This document shows, piece after piece, positions 1 to 9,716 of a stretch of DNA of 64,000 bases. Made by a program: the position numbers and the translations under genes. The notes under the pieces are model-generated. The model did no database searches. It saw only the letters and a program-made list of their open reading frames with translations, and was not told where the DNA came from. How positions within the stretch are numbered: the first letter of the stretch is position 1; each line of letters begins with the position of its first letter. Source of the DNA: Pedobacter gandavensis (lineage in GTDB: Bacteria; Bacteroidota; Bacteroidia; Sphingobacteriales; Sphingobacteriaceae); NCBI RefSeq assembly GCF_014172405.1, contig NZ_WNXC01000001.1, positions 1,798,001 through 1,862,000 of the forward strand. The letters run 5' to 3'.

Positions 1-1824
1 TTGATTCACATGACTTCCCAACACTTTCTTCAAGGCAGCATGTAGCAAGTGTGTAGCCGTATGGTTATCCTGCGATAACAGACGCTTGTCTTCATCTATA
101 ACTGCCCAGAAAAGTCCATCTAAATCTTCTGGTAGTGTATCTGTATAATGAACGATCACTCCATTCTCTTTCTTCGTATCAGTTACTTCTACAAAGAACA
201 TCCTGCTGTGGTCTTCTATTCTACCAGTATCACCAACTTGTCCACCGCTTTCTGCATAGAAAGGAGTTTTACTCAATACAATCTGGTATTGCTCCTTACC
301 TTTCGCACTAACTTTACGGTATTTTATAATTTTCGTTTCTACTTCAAAATCATCATATCCTACGAACTCAGTTTCCAGATCAGCATTCACCATGATCCAA
401 TCGCCGGTGTCTACTGCGGTTGCTGCTCTTGATCTTTCTTTCTGTAAGGTTAAGGCTTTATTATATTCCTCCATATCAACGGTCCAGCGTTTCTCTCTGG
501 CCATCAATTCGGTTAAATCGATAGGAAATCCATAAGTATCATTCAGCTCGAAAGCAAACTCTCCTGAGATGACCATCTGGTCTTTCAAAATGCTGTACAC
601 CCAATTGTCATCAAATGATTTCTCGATATCAATGGCATTTTCAGACATCAACAATTCACCTTGTTTCTTAGTATAAGCTTCAAAACGCTGAATTCCCGTA
701 GCCAAAGTTCTCAGAAAGGAAACTTCTTCCTCCAATACTACTTTTTGTACAAAATCCTGCTGCAAAGAAAGTTCTTCGAAAACACCTTTAAACTGATCGG
801 CTAAAATTGGCACCAACTGGTTTAAAAATGGTTCTTTCAAATTCAGGAAAGTATAAGCATACCTTACTGCGCGACGAAGAATCCTACGGATTACATAACC
901 TGCCTTATTATTAGAAGGCAATTGACCATCTGCAATCACAAATGATATTGCACGGATATGGTCTGCCATTACGCGCATTGCGATATCTGTTTTCTCCTCA
1001 GCACCATATACTACGCCCGCATGTTTGGCGATAAACTGAATCATCGGTTGGAATACATCGGTATCGTAGTTAGAAGATTTCTCTTGTAACACCCGTACCA
1101 AACGTTCAAATCCCATTCCTGTATCTACATGTTGAGCTGGTAAAGGCTGCAATGAACCATCTTTAAGACGGTTAAACTGCATAAATACATTGTTCCAAAT
1201 CTCAATTACCTGAGGATGGTCTGCATTAACCAGGTCTTTTCCGCTTACCGCTGCGCGTTCTTCTGCTGATCGGCAATCCACATGGATCTCTGAACAAGGA
1301 CCGCAAGGTCCCATATCGCCCATTTCCCAGAAATTGTCTTTTTTATTTCCTAATATGATGCGGTCTTCCGGAACAAACTGTTTCCAAAGTTCATAAGCTT
1401 CCGTATCTCTCGGCAATCCTTCTTTTTCATCTCCTTCGAAGATGGACACATATAATTTATCTTTAGGGATTTTGTAAACCTCTGTTAAAAGCTCCCAGCT
1501 CCAGGAAATGGCTTCTTTCTTAAAGTAATCTCCAAAGCTCCAGTTTCCCAACATCTCAAACATGGTATGGTGATAGGTATCAATCCCCACCTCTTCCAGG
1601 TCATTGTGTTTACCAGAAACGCGTAAACAACGCTGTGTATCTGTTACACGTGGATATTTGATGGGTGCTTCACCCAGGAACAAATCCTTAAACTGGTTCA
1701 TTCCCGCATTGGTGAACATCAATGTAGGGTCATTCTTTACTACAATTGGTGCAGATGGAACAATATGATGTTGTTTTGATTCAAAAAATTTTAAGTATGC
1801 CTGTCTGATTTCCTTAGCTGTCAT
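1..1824 (-). CDS. alaS: alanyl-tRNA synthetase, C-terminal part cut by window edge
   Basis: Class II aminoacyl-tRNA synthetase that charges tRNA-Ala with alanine and edits mischarged Ser/Gly. The frame is open from the ATG at 1824 to base 1, giving 608 codons; the family is about 870 residues, so roughly the last 260 (rest of the editing domain and the C-Ala domain) lie outside. The N-terminus [17 protein letters not shown] and the following [14 protein letters not shown] and [20 protein letters not shown] segments are the characteristic catalytic-domain sequences. The last visible residues contain [11 protein letters not shown], the start of the zinc-binding editing-site motif. The gene is divergent from the MerR-type gene and has its own TAnnTTTG element about 23 bases upstream of the ATG. 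Confidence 0.97.
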   Translation of the reverse strand, partial: MTAKEIRQAYLKFFESKQHHIVPSAPIVVKNDPTLMFTNAGMNQFKDLFLGEAPIKYPRVTDTQRCLRVSGKHNDLEEVGIDTYHHTMFEMLGNWSFGDYFKKEAISWSWELLTEVYKIPKDKLYVSIFEGDEKEGLPRDTEAYELWKQFVPEDRIILGNKKDNFWEMGDMGPCGPCSEIHVDCRSAEERAAVSGKDLVNADHPQVIEIWNNVFMQFNRLKDGSLQPLPAQHVDTGMGFERLVRVLQEKSSNYDTDVFQPMIQFIAKHAGVVYGAEEKTDIAMRVMADHIRAISFVIADGQLPSNNKAGYVIRRILRRAVRYAYTFLNLKEPFLNQLVPILADQFKGVFEELSLQQDFVQKVVLEEEVSFLRTLATGIQRFEAYTKKQGELLMSENAIDIEKSFDDNWVYSILKDQMVISGEFAFELNDTYGFPIDLTELMAREKRWTVDMEEYNKALTLQKERSRAATAVDTGDWIMVNADLETEFVGYDDFEVETKIIKYRKVSAKGKEQYQIVLSKTPFYAESGGQVGDTGRIEDHSRMFFVEVTDTKKENGVIVHYTDTLPEDLDGLFWAVIDEDKRLLSQDNHTATHLLHAALKKVLGSHVNQ

Positions 1825-1846
1825 CCTTCTCTATATTAGTGGTGAA

Positions 1847-1854
1847 CAAAATTA
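1847..1854 (-). promoter_or_regulatory. predicted -7 element of alaS
   Basis: Reads TAATTTTG on the minus strand, an exact match to the Bacteroidota TAnnTTTG -7 consensus. Transcription would start near 1840, leaving a 5' leader of about 15 bases before the alaS ATG. The -33 element is not obvious. Confidence 0.5.
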
Positions 1855-1887
1855 AAATTTTATTGCGGTATTCTACTAAAATCCCTT

Positions 1888-1895
1888 TACATTTG
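1888..1895 (+). promoter_or_regulatory. predicted -7 element of the MerR-type gene
   Basis: TACATTTG matches TAnnTTTG exactly. A TTG at 1863-1865 lies 22 bases upstream and could be the -33 element. The expected start of transcription is near 1902, about 40 bases before the ATG at 1943. Confidence 0.5.
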
Positions 1896-1942
1896 AACAC
1901 TTTATATAAATGCCGTAAACCACTAATAATCAAGATCAAACT

Positions 1943-2278
1943 ATGCCTTACAAAGAACGGGAAATTAATAAAATGTATTATACGATGGGCGAAGTGACCG
2001 AAATGTTTAACGTAAATGCATCTCAGATCCGCTTTTATGAGAAAGAATTTGATGTACTACAGCCTAAGAAAAACAAAAAAGGTAACCGTTTATTCACTCC
2101 TGAAGACATTGAAAATTTAAAGATCATTTTCCACCTGGTAGATGACAAAGGCTTCACCCTTAAAGGAGCTAAAGAACACTTAAAAAACAATACTTCTGAA
2201 GTTAAAGAAAATCAAAAGATCATTGCTTCTTTGGAGAAACTAAAAGACTTCTTACTAAAGCTAAACGAAGAAATATAA
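1943..2278 (+). CDS. MerR family transcriptional regulator, short form
   Basis: Protein of 111 residues. Residues about 11-80 form a MerR-type winged helix: YYTMGEVTEMFNVNASQIRFYEKEF is the helix-turn-helix and first wing, and GNRLFTPEDIENLKIIFHLVDDKGFTLKGAKEHL the second part. A leucine-rich helical tail of about 30 residues follows and would serve dimerisation. No cysteine-rich or ligand-binding C-terminal domain is present, so no effector can be predicted. An internal Met at residue 11 is an alternative start; the upstream ATG keeps a sensible leader after the predicted promoter. Divergent from alaS; the link with the downstream DNA-uptake genes is uncertain. Confidence 0.88.
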   Translation: MPYKEREINKMYYTMGEVTEMFNVNASQIRFYEKEFDVLQPKKNKKGNRLFTPEDIENLKIIFHLVDDKGFTLKGAKEHLKNNTSEVKENQKIIASLEKLKDFLLKLNEEI

Positions 2279-2331
2279 ATTATTGATTAAATAATTCTTT
2301 ATTTACATAAATAATATAGTGATTAGGCATC

Positions 2332-4371
2332 ATGATGTCCTACTCACTATGCTTCTACTTTAGCCTCCTGCTCTGTTTTGTAGGTTCACCGCTCTTCGCA
2401 CAAGAAGAGGAACAGGTAAAAAACCTGAGGGAAAACCTTGCTGAAAACGGAAAGGAGGAAGAAGACTTATCTGCCTTCGAAGAACAGCTTGATTTCTTCA
2501 GGAAACACCCGGTAGACTTAAACCATACGAATGCAGAAGAGTTGAAAAAACTAATCTGTCTTTCTCCGCTTCAAATCAACAACTTTTTCCAACACCTTCA
2601 GGTCAATGGGAAATTACTGGATTTACTCGAATTACAATCTATCTCCGGTTTTGACCCGGAAACCATTGCGAACCTACAACCATTCGTCAGCCTTAATCTC
2701 AGTACACCTTATGCCGCCCTCAAGCTTAAAAACCTATTCCGACAGGCTGAACAACAATTGCTATTGCGATATGGCAGAACCCTGGAGCAGCAAAAAGGGT
2801 TCAGGGATTTACCAGGAAGCAGGTACCTTGGCTCGGCAGACAAACTGTTCCTGAGCTATAAATACCAATATCCAAAAATTGGGGCAATCTCACTTTTAAT
2901 GAAGAAAGATGCCGGTGAAACCATAGGCAGGACTAAAACACCTATTGATTTCCTATCTGGAAATTTAGCATTTTTCAATTACAGGCGTATTCAAAAATTG
3001 GTTATCGGAGATTATACCTTGCAATTTGGACAAGGCCTATCCCTTTGGTCTGGATTCTCTTTGGGCAAGGGGCCGGATGTGACTAGCGTAGCCAGTAAAG
3101 ATTTGGGCTTAAAACCTTATACTTCGTCCAATGAAACTGCGTTTTTCAGAGGAATTGCCAGTACCATCCAATTGACTAAAAAACTCTATTTAACCCCATT
3201 TTATTCTTCCAGAAAACGAGATGCGAGTTTAAAAATCGACACCACTGGCCAGCTGACCTTAAGCACCATCTCAGAAAGTGGCTTACACCGCACGGCTGCT
3301 GAAATCAGGAACAGAAAAAGGCTTTCCGAAACTGTTTATGGCACTAGCTTGCAATACTTGAGTAATCCACTTAATCTGGGTGTTTTAGCTTACCAGACCC
3401 GGTATGACCATACTTTTAGCCCAGACCCTGACACCTATAAAAAATATTCCTTTGAAGGGCAGGTACTAAATAATTTTGGATTCCATTACAACTCCGCCTT
3501 TCAGAATATTTATTTTTATGGAGAACTGGCTAAAGCCAGTCCAGGTGGCTGGGCAGGATTACAAGGGGCAATGACCAGCATTTCCAAATCAATATCCATG
3601 GTGCTGCTTTACCGGAAATATGACAAAAATTACCATAGTTTTTTTAGTCAGGCCATTGGAGAGAATACAGAAACCAGCAATGAAAAAGGGCTTTATCTCG
3701 GCTTAAACTACCTCCCAAATGCGCATTGGAAGTTTGCTTTCTACTTCGATTACTTTAAATTTCCGAAAAAAAAATACAGGGTGGATACTGCTTCTTCAGG
3801 ATATGAAGCACTTACTCAATTAGTATATACGCCCTCCAAACAGTTAAAAATAACGTTCCGCTTTAAAACAGAAAAAAAGCAGCAAAATTCCGCAGCAGAA
3901 ATCACCATTCGATCTTTAGAAAAGCTCTTAAAAAATAGTTTCAGAATGGATTGTAGCTGGAAGTTGAATAAGAAATTCAGCAGCCAGCAAAGAATAGAGT
4001 TGATTCAATACCGAAAAGGAAGCCAGCTGCATGAATTGGGTTATCTTATTTATCAAGACCTTGATTACACAGGCATACCCTCCAAAATCTCCGGCAATAT
4101 CCGTTTGGCCTATTTCAATACCCCTTCTTATCAATCCCGGATCTATGCTTATGAATCCGATGTATTATACGGTTCTGGTTCCGGAGGATATTATGGGCAG
4201 GGCATCCGTACTTTTTTGAATCTCCGGTACCGCTTGCTAAAAAGGCTGGACCTATGGGGTCGGTATGCCCTCTATTATTACCCTCACCAAAAAGTGATCA
4301 GCTCCGGGCTGGACGAAATTAGAGGAAGTAAAAAATCGGAGCTTAAATTATTAATCCGTCATCAATTCTAA
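2332..4371 (+). CDS. helix-hairpin-helix protein with outer-membrane beta-barrel
   Basis: Secreted protein of 679 residues. Residues 1-24 are a signal peptide ending LFAQ. Residues about 55-115 carry tandem ComEA-like helix-hairpin-helix units (PVDLNHTNAEELKKLICLS, then LLELQSISGFDPETIANL), a non-specific DNA-binding fold. The remaining 550 residues are rich in aromatic and alternating polar/hydrophobic residues and end in LLIRHQF, with the terminal phenylalanine typical of barrels assembled by the BAM machinery. ComEC begins 3 bases downstream, so the pair is almost certainly co-transcribed. Role in outer-membrane DNA uptake is inferred from the domain combination and the neighbour, not shown. 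A second ATG at 2335 is an equally possible start. Confidence 0.8.
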   Translation: MMSYSLCFYFSLLLCFVGSPLFAQEEEQVKNLRENLAENGKEEEDLSAFEEQLDFFRKHPVDLNHTNAEELKKLICLSPLQINNFFQHLQVNGKLLDLLELQSISGFDPETIANLQPFVSLNLSTPYAALKLKNLFRQAEQQLLLRYGRTLEQQKGFRDLPGSRYLGSADKLFLSYKYQYPKIGAISLLMKKDAGETIGRTKTPIDFLSGNLAFFNYRRIQKLVIGDYTLQFGQGLSLWSGFSLGKGPDVTSVASKDLGLKPYTSSNETAFFRGIASTIQLTKKLYLTPFYSSRKRDASLKIDTTGQLTLSTISESGLHRTAAEIRNRKRLSETVYGTSLQYLSNPLNLGVLAYQTRYDHTFSPDPDTYKKYSFEGQVLNNFGFHYNSAFQNIYFYGELAKASPGGWAGLQGAMTSISKSISMVLLYRKYDKNYHSFFSQAIGENTETSNEKGLYLGLNYLPNAHWKFAFYFDYFKFPKKKYRVDTASSGYEALTQLVYTPSKQLKITFRFKTEKKQQNSAAEITIRSLEKLLKNSFRMDCSWKLNKKFSSQQRIELIQYRKGSQLHELGYLIYQDLDYTGIPSKISGNIRLAYFNTPSYQSRIYAYESDVLYGSGSGGYYGQGIRTFLNLRYRLLKRLDLWGRYALYYYPHQKVISSGLDEIRGSKKSELKLLIRHQF

Positions 4372-4374
4372 GAC

Positions 4375-6228
4375 ATGAGCAACCCGAAAAGGCCGCCCTA
4401 TGTCTTTCCCAGAATCCTGTTGCCCTATAGTATCGGAATTGTTGTTTTCTATCCCTTTAGACAACCAGACTTTTTACCCCTTTTTATAGGGATAAACCTG
4501 GCGCTTCTCTTTGGGTTGTTCCTGCTCAATGCGCGTTATTTAGAAATTAAAGCTTATCGTTTTAAATCATGGATCGGCTTACTACTTTATGTTTTATTAT
4601 TCTTTTTTGGTGGATTGATGTGTTACCAACATCAAGATATGATTAAACGAGATCACTTTTCAAAATCAACAGCGCCTTATTTAAAAGTTCAGGTGATTGA
4701 TGAGCCCCAGCGAAAAGCAGATATTTTGAAATTTAAAGGAGAAGTTAAGTCAATCTACCTGCGGGAAGAAAATCCGACCAGGAAGACTGCATGGAATCAA
4801 ACCTTAACTGCCAAGAAGGCTTCTGGTATAATGGTTATATCCATCAAACTTTCTGCTAAACAACCATTATTACTGGAATATGGTGCTACATTATTAATTC
4901 CTGCGCGATTTACAACCATCAACCCTCCTTTTCATCCTGCTGCGTTTGATTATCAAGCTTGGCTTGCCATGCAAAACATCTATCATCAAAGCTTTTTGTT
5001 ACAAAACCAGGTTTTAAAACTACCACAAAACTCTGGGAATCGGCTATTTTCTTTTGCAATCTCCCTCAGAGCGCAGCAAGTTGAACGTTATCAGAAGCTC
5101 CTTAAAGACAAAACCTCAGTGGCATTGGCCTCCACATTAATTCTTGGTTACCGTGCAACACTCAGCAAAGAAACACTGGACACTTATTCTAAAACCGGAA
5201 CCATCCATGCGCTTTCTGTTTCCGGAATGCATGTGGGTCTGATTTATCTTATTTTAAATTATTCCCTTGCGTTCTTAAATCGAAAAAAGGCATGGAAGAA
5301 ACCCAGGCTATGCTTCATCCTTAGCTTATTGTGGTTTTATGCTTTACTAACCGGGTGCAGCCCTTCGGTTCTTCGTTCTGTCATTATGCTCTCTATTCTT
5401 TTAATCGGGCAGACCTACTCCAAAACCACAAACAGTTACAATGTTGTCGCTTTTACTGCCTTTTCCATGTTACTTTATGATCCATTTTTAATTTGGGATC
5501 TGGGCTTCCAACTTTCCTTTCTTGCTGTTTTAGGCCTCATTTATCTGCAGCCGAAATTACAAGATTGCTGGCCTGTAAAGCACAACCTTCCAGATACCAG
5601 GGCTTTAAAAAATACCTGGGGGTATAAATTATGGGGCATCATCTCCATGTCTTTATCCGCCCAACTTTTCACCTTTCCTTTATCTATCTATTACTTCCAC
5701 CAGTTCCCGGTCTATTTCCTGTTAAGCAACCTATTTATCTTAATCCCGATTACCCTACTCATGTATTTGGGAATTTTGATATTGATCCCTGGCTTTGATT
5801 TCCTCGTCCCGGTGGTCAACTGGCTCATTCAATTCAACAATGCTGGTTTACAGTTCCTGGCAACGCTTCCATATTCCAGCTTAACAGGAATTTGGATTAA
5901 TAAATTAGAATTAATACTCCTTTCTATTTCGTTATTATTAGGAATGCTTGCTTTTGTAAACTGCAACTGGCGACTAATAAGCGCCACCTTTATCGTGTTT
6001 TTAGCACTGCAACTCTCCATCAGCCTGACTTCGATCAGCAGATATCACCAACAAAAGGTCATCCGCTTTAATATCCAAAAACATAAAACCATTGCCTACC
6101 TTTTTTCCCATCAGGCAACCATTTATACCCAATTAAAGCAGCAAGACCCTCGTTTTTTCTATTTTATCCAACCGATATTAGATTACCATCAAATCCGGTT
6201 TATAAAAATCAAACCATTCCCTCCTTAA
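4375..6228 (+). CDS. comEC: ComEC/Rec2-family DNA transport membrane protein
   Basis: Polytopic inner-membrane protein of 617 residues expected to pass single-stranded DNA into the cytoplasm during natural transformation. The N-terminal part has three membrane segments and a DUF4131-like soluble region (about residues 30-220). The Competence domain (about 240-530) is marked by SVALASTLILGYRATLSKET, TIHALSVSGMHVGLIYLI and the GCSPSVLRSVIM segment. The C-terminal metallo-beta-lactamase domain of the Bacillus-type protein is absent: the protein ends about 90 residues after the last membrane helix and has no HxHxDH motif. Short forms of this kind are usual in Bacteroidota. It starts 3 bases after the HhH/barrel gene. 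Confidence 0.92.
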   Translation: MSNPKRPPYVFPRILLPYSIGIVVFYPFRQPDFLPLFIGINLALLFGLFLLNARYLEIKAYRFKSWIGLLLYVLLFFFGGLMCYQHQDMIKRDHFSKSTAPYLKVQVIDEPQRKADILKFKGEVKSIYLREENPTRKTAWNQTLTAKKASGIMVISIKLSAKQPLLLEYGATLLIPARFTTINPPFHPAAFDYQAWLAMQNIYHQSFLLQNQVLKLPQNSGNRLFSFAISLRAQQVERYQKLLKDKTSVALASTLILGYRATLSKETLDTYSKTGTIHALSVSGMHVGLIYLILNYSLAFLNRKKAWKKPRLCFILSLLWFYALLTGCSPSVLRSVIMLSILLIGQTYSKTTNSYNVVAFTAFSMLLYDPFLIWDLGFQLSFLAVLGLIYLQPKLQDCWPVKHNLPDTRALKNTWGYKLWGIISMSLSAQLFTFPLSIYYFHQFPVYFLLSNLFILIPITLLMYLGILILIPGFDFLVPVVNWLIQFNNAGLQFLATLPYSSLTGIWINKLELILLSISLLLGMLAFVNCNWRLISATFIVFLALQLSISLTSISRYHQQKVIRFNIQKHKTIAYLFSHQATIYTQLKQQDPRFFYFIQPILDYHQIRFIKIKPFPP

Positions 6229-6277
6229 GCATAGCATTCATTTACATGCGTTTTAACAAAATGATTTGCTTTTTATT

Positions 6278-6285
6278 TACTTTTG
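6278..6285 (+). promoter_or_regulatory. predicted -7 element of the enoyl-CoA hydratase gene
   Basis: TACTTTTG matches TAnnTTTG exactly and lies 34 bases before the ATG at 6320, in the gap after comEC. Confidence 0.45.
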
Positions 6286-6319
6286 ATCATAAAGCATAAG
6301 AAACTTAGCCCCAACCTCT

Positions 6320-7099
6320 ATGACAGCGCCATTGGTTTTATACTCTGTTGAACAACGCATTGCCACCATTTCTATCAATCGCCCGGAAAAGCGAAATGCC
6401 CTGAATCCGGAGCTGGTTACCCTTCTAAGAGAAACATTAATAGCGGCTTCTGAAGATGATGAGGTCAAAGTCATTATTTTAAAGGCAAATGGAAACACCT
6501 TCAGTGCAGGTGCCGATCTTGCCTATTTACAACAATTACAACAAAATAGTTATGAGGAAAACCTAGCTGATTCCGAGAATTTAAAGCGTTTGTTTACCAG
6601 CATCTATTATTTACCAAAAGTGGTGATTGCTCAGGTAGAAGGTCATGCTATTGCTGGTGGATGTGGTCTGGCCACTGTTTGTGACATTACGTTCGCAGTC
6701 CCGGAAGCTAATTTTGGTTATACAGAAGTGAAGCTGGGATTTGTACCGGCAATCGTGTCTTGCTTTTTGCTCAGAAAAACTTCTGAAACAATTGCTAAAA
6801 GAATCCTGTTAACAGGAGAACTCTTCTCTGCCCAACAAGCGCTGGACTATGGATTGATCACTTTTGTAACAAACAAAGACGACATTAATCTGAAGGTTAA
6901 AGAATTTGCATTAAGTTTGTGTTCGGAAACTTCTGCCAATTCATTAATGGTGACGAAGCAATTGATTGGACAAACCACCAACCCTCAATTAGAGAGTTGT
7001 TTGTCACTGGCCGTTCAGATAAACGCAAGGGTAAGAGACAGTGAAGATTTCAAAAAAGGTATTGCTGCCTTTATCAGCAAGGAGAAAATACAATGGTAA
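6320..7099 (+). CDS. enoyl-CoA hydratase/isomerase family protein (methylglutaconyl-CoA hydratase-like)
   Basis: Crotonase-fold enzyme of 259 residues that hydrates or isomerises an acyl-CoA thioester. The oxyanion-hole segments NTFSAGADLAYL and EGHAIAGGCGLATVCD are clear. Of the two catalytic glutamates of rat crotonase, the second is kept (E136 in FGYTEVKLGFVPA) but the first is glycine (G116 in GGCGLA); the 20-residue spacing is preserved. This pattern, together with the EVKLGFVPAIVS context, resembles methylglutaconyl-CoA hydratases of leucine breakdown more than straight beta-oxidation hydratases. No leucine-pathway neighbours are present, so the substrate is uncertain. Confidence 0.85.
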   Translation: MTAPLVLYSVEQRIATISINRPEKRNALNPELVTLLRETLIAASEDDEVKVIILKANGNTFSAGADLAYLQQLQQNSYEENLADSENLKRLFTSIYYLPKVVIAQVEGHAIAGGCGLATVCDITFAVPEANFGYTEVKLGFVPAIVSCFLLRKTSETIAKRILLTGELFSAQQALDYGLITFVTNKDDINLKVKEFALSLCSETSANSLMVTKQLIGQTTNPQLESCLSLAVQINARVRDSEDFKKGIAAFISKEKIQW

Positions 7100-7159
7100 T
7101 TTATTAGTAAATTCAATCTCAATACGAATCCATTAAACGCAAACACTAAAAACTATAAT

Positions 7160-7837
7160 ATGTTAAAATCAATCAAAACCGGAGTTTTAGCTGCAATTCT
7201 TGTAAGTACAGCCATCTTCGCACATGCTCAAAAGAAAATTACTGAAGGAACTGTTACTTTCGGAGTAGAGTATTCATTAACACCGGAACAAGAACCGATG
7301 GCAGCGATGTTACCTACAGAATCTAAAATCAAATTCAATGGGAACATTTCCAGAATGGAAATGCAACAAGGGCCAGCCACCATTACGGTTTTTGCTAATG
7401 TTGCTGACTTAACTTCATTGGTTCTTATTGATGTTCCTGTTGCGCAAATGCAATTCGCAGTTAAAGGAACTAAAGCAGATTATGACAAAGAAAAAGCCAA
7501 TGACCCAAAATTCAGTGAGTTCAAAGCTACTGGTGAAAAGAAAAAGATCCTAGACTATAATGCAGAAAAATACACTTATAAAGATGACAAAGGTGGTACA
7601 TACGAATTATGGGCAACTACTGACATTGAACTTCCTGCAGGTTTAGTTGGACGCGATTTCAAAGACATTAAAGGAACGCCGATTAAATTTACCACTTTCA
7701 ACAGAGGTGTTAAATCTACAGCGACTTTAAAAAGTCTGGTAGAAGAGAAAGCTGGTCCATTCACTTTAGATGTACCTAAAGGTTATGAAGTGAAAACAAT
7801 GGAAGAGATTATGGCTATGCAAGGTGGAGGTCAATAG
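7160..7837 (+). CDS. secreted protein of unknown function (DUF4412-like)
   Basis: Protein of 225 residues with a signal peptide (residues 1-23, cleavage after AHA). The mature part looks all-beta, with repeated short strands and segments such as KIKFNGNISRMEMQQGPATIT, a lysine-rich linker and the YTYKDDKGGTYELWATTDIELPAG segment. This general plan resembles DUF4412-type periplasmic proteins of Bacteroidota, but I cannot name the family with certainty. The sulfatase gene starts 11 bases downstream, so the two may be co-transcribed. Confidence 0.75.
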   Translation: MLKSIKTGVLAAILVSTAIFAHAQKKITEGTVTFGVEYSLTPEQEPMAAMLPTESKIKFNGNISRMEMQQGPATITVFANVADLTSLVLIDVPVAQMQFAVKGTKADYDKEKANDPKFSEFKATGEKKKILDYNAEKYTYKDDKGGTYELWATTDIELPAGLVGRDFKDIKGTPIKFTTFNRGVKSTATLKSLVEEKAGPFTLDVPKGYEVKTMEEIMAMQGGGQ

Positions 7838-7848
7838 CATTCGCTAAA

Positions 7849-9714
7849 ATGTTTAGAAGCCTTATTTTTTTACTCAGATTCTATATTTTCTGGTTGTTAT
7901 TTTTCTTTATTGACCGGTTAATATTCCTTCTAATTTATCATAAAAAGCTGGCCATGGTTCCTTTATCGGAAACCATGGCTACTTTCTATCACGCCTTGCT
8001 TTTAGACCTATCGATGACAGCATACCTTGCTGTCATTCCTGTTTTAGGTTTTATTTTCTGGTTATTCAGTGGTTGGAAATCCATCAACATCAAGTGGGTA
8101 TCTATTTATAATTTAGTATTGCTCGTTTTATTCAGTATCCTTTCCGTTGTCAATTTTAACATTTATCGTGAATGGGGAACTAAAGTAAATGCCAAGGCCA
8201 TTGATTTTGCCTTTTCTTCGCCCGGAGAAGCTTTAGCTTCCGGGGCTTCTTCCCCTATTGCTTTATCCTTATTCGTACTCGTATTACTGATTACCGTTGG
8301 TGTTTTCTTACAAAAACGACTGATCCCCAATCAACTTTCTTTTGAAAAGTCACCGATCTGGTTGCGTGCGGTACTTTCCATTTTGATCATCGTTTTCAGC
8401 TTCATGTTTATCCGTGGAGGTTTTAAAGGATCACCAATAACGCAAAGCATGTCGTATTTTTCTGAGGAACAACTGCTCAACCATGCTGCAGTAAATACAG
8501 AATGGAACCTGATCAGAAGTCTCCTTTCAGAGAAAATGACCCGCCAGAATCCTTATATATACCTTGATCCTAAAAAAGCAGATCAGCTGATTCAGGATTT
8601 ATATGTTACAGAAAAAGACAGCACCACCCATATATTAACCACTGACAGACCGAATGTGGTCATGGTGATTATTGAGAGTTTCACTGCCGACCTCACGCAT
8701 ACCCTTGGAAATGAAGAAGGCATTACACCACATTTCGATTCCTTAATGCACAAAGGTGTATTATTTGATCGGGTATATTCTCCTGGCAGTCGCACCGACA
8801 AGGGCATTATCGCCAGTCTGGCAGGCTTCCCTACCCTTGCAGCAGGCAGTATTGTGAGGTATCCCGAGAAAATGCAAAAGCTACCGGCAATTTCTAGTTC
8901 GCTGGCCAAAAACGGTTACCATACCTCTTTCTATTATGGAGGAGAATCAGAATTCGACAATTACAAAGCTTTCATCCTCAGTCATCATTATCAAAAGCTC
9001 ATCGATAAGAACAACTTCTCGGGGAATGCGCCAAAATCTTTTTGGGGACAATATGATGAGGCCGTATTTGATAGGCAGTTGCAAGAATTGAGCACAGAAA
9101 AGCAACCTTTCTATTCTACCTTGCTTACGCTGACCAACCATGAGCCTTATACACTTCCGGGGAAACACAAATTCGGCAATGCCAACAATGTGGAACAGTT
9201 TAAAAGCACCGCCTATTATACAGATTCTTGTATCAATGCCTATTTAAATAATGCAAAGAAACAACCCTGGTATAACAATACGCTGTTTATATTCGTTGCA
9301 GATCATGGCCATGTATTGCCAAAACAAAATGCTGACATCTCCTCACCAAGCCGCTACCACATCCCACTTGTCTTTTTCGGAGAAGTGATTAAAAAGGAAT
9401 TCAGAGGAAAAAAATACAGCAATGTCGCTTCACAGGTAGACATTGCGGCCACATTACTTGGGCAATTGAACATTCCGGCTAAAGATTTCAATTGGAGTAA
9501 AAATCTATTAAACCCTTATACTAAACCTTTTGCTTATTTCAGCTGGGACAATGGCATGGGCTTTATCGATAACCAGCAATGTGTTACTTTTGATAATGTC
9601 GGAAAAATGACCTTATTCAACAGCAATGACAAGGACAAAGAAGGAACCGAAAAACGGTTAGACCTGGCGAAAGCTTACCTTCAAAAAGTTTATCAGCAAT
9701 TTATAGCACTATAA
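7849..9714 (+). CDS. LTA synthase-type membrane sulfatase (phosphoglycerol/phosphoethanolamine transferase family)
   Basis: Membrane-anchored alkaline-phosphatase-superfamily enzyme of 621 residues. Five hydrophobic segments occupy about residues 1-190; the catalytic domain follows on the periplasmic side. Metal and nucleophile residues are visible: E276 in VVMVIIESF, T316 in SRTDKGIIASLAGFPTL, and the FVADHGH segment near residue 490. In Gram-positive bacteria such enzymes build lipoteichoic acid; in Bacteroidota the relatives are thought to transfer a phospho-headgroup to an envelope polymer or lipid, and the acceptor here cannot be told. The next gene starts on the last base of a second stop codon, so they form one operon. 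Confidence 0.9.
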   Translation: MFRSLIFLLRFYIFWLLFFFIDRLIFLLIYHKKLAMVPLSETMATFYHALLLDLSMTAYLAVIPVLGFIFWLFSGWKSINIKWVSIYNLVLLVLFSILSVVNFNIYREWGTKVNAKAIDFAFSSPGEALASGASSPIALSLFVLVLLITVGVFLQKRLIPNQLSFEKSPIWLRAVLSILIIVFSFMFIRGGFKGSPITQSMSYFSEEQLLNHAAVNTEWNLIRSLLSEKMTRQNPYIYLDPKKADQLIQDLYVTEKDSTTHILTTDRPNVVMVIIESFTADLTHTLGNEEGITPHFDSLMHKGVLFDRVYSPGSRTDKGIIASLAGFPTLAAGSIVRYPEKMQKLPAISSSLAKNGYHTSFYYGGESEFDNYKAFILSHHYQKLIDKNNFSGNAPKSFWGQYDEAVFDRQLQELSTEKQPFYSTLLTLTNHEPYTLPGKHKFGNANNVEQFKSTAYYTDSCINAYLNNAKKQPWYNNTLFIFVADHGHVLPKQNADISSPSRYHIPLVFFGEVIKKEFRGKKYSNVASQVDIAATLLGQLNIPAKDFNWSKNLLNPYTKPFAYFSWDNGMGFIDNQQCVTFDNVGKMTLFNSNDKDKEGTEKRLDLAKAYLQKVYQQFIAL

Positions 9715-9716
9715 TA

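Noticed and set aside
148..1470. Plus-strand open frames opposite alaS
   Set aside because: They have no recognisable protein pattern and lie fully over the conserved alaS frame on the minus strand.
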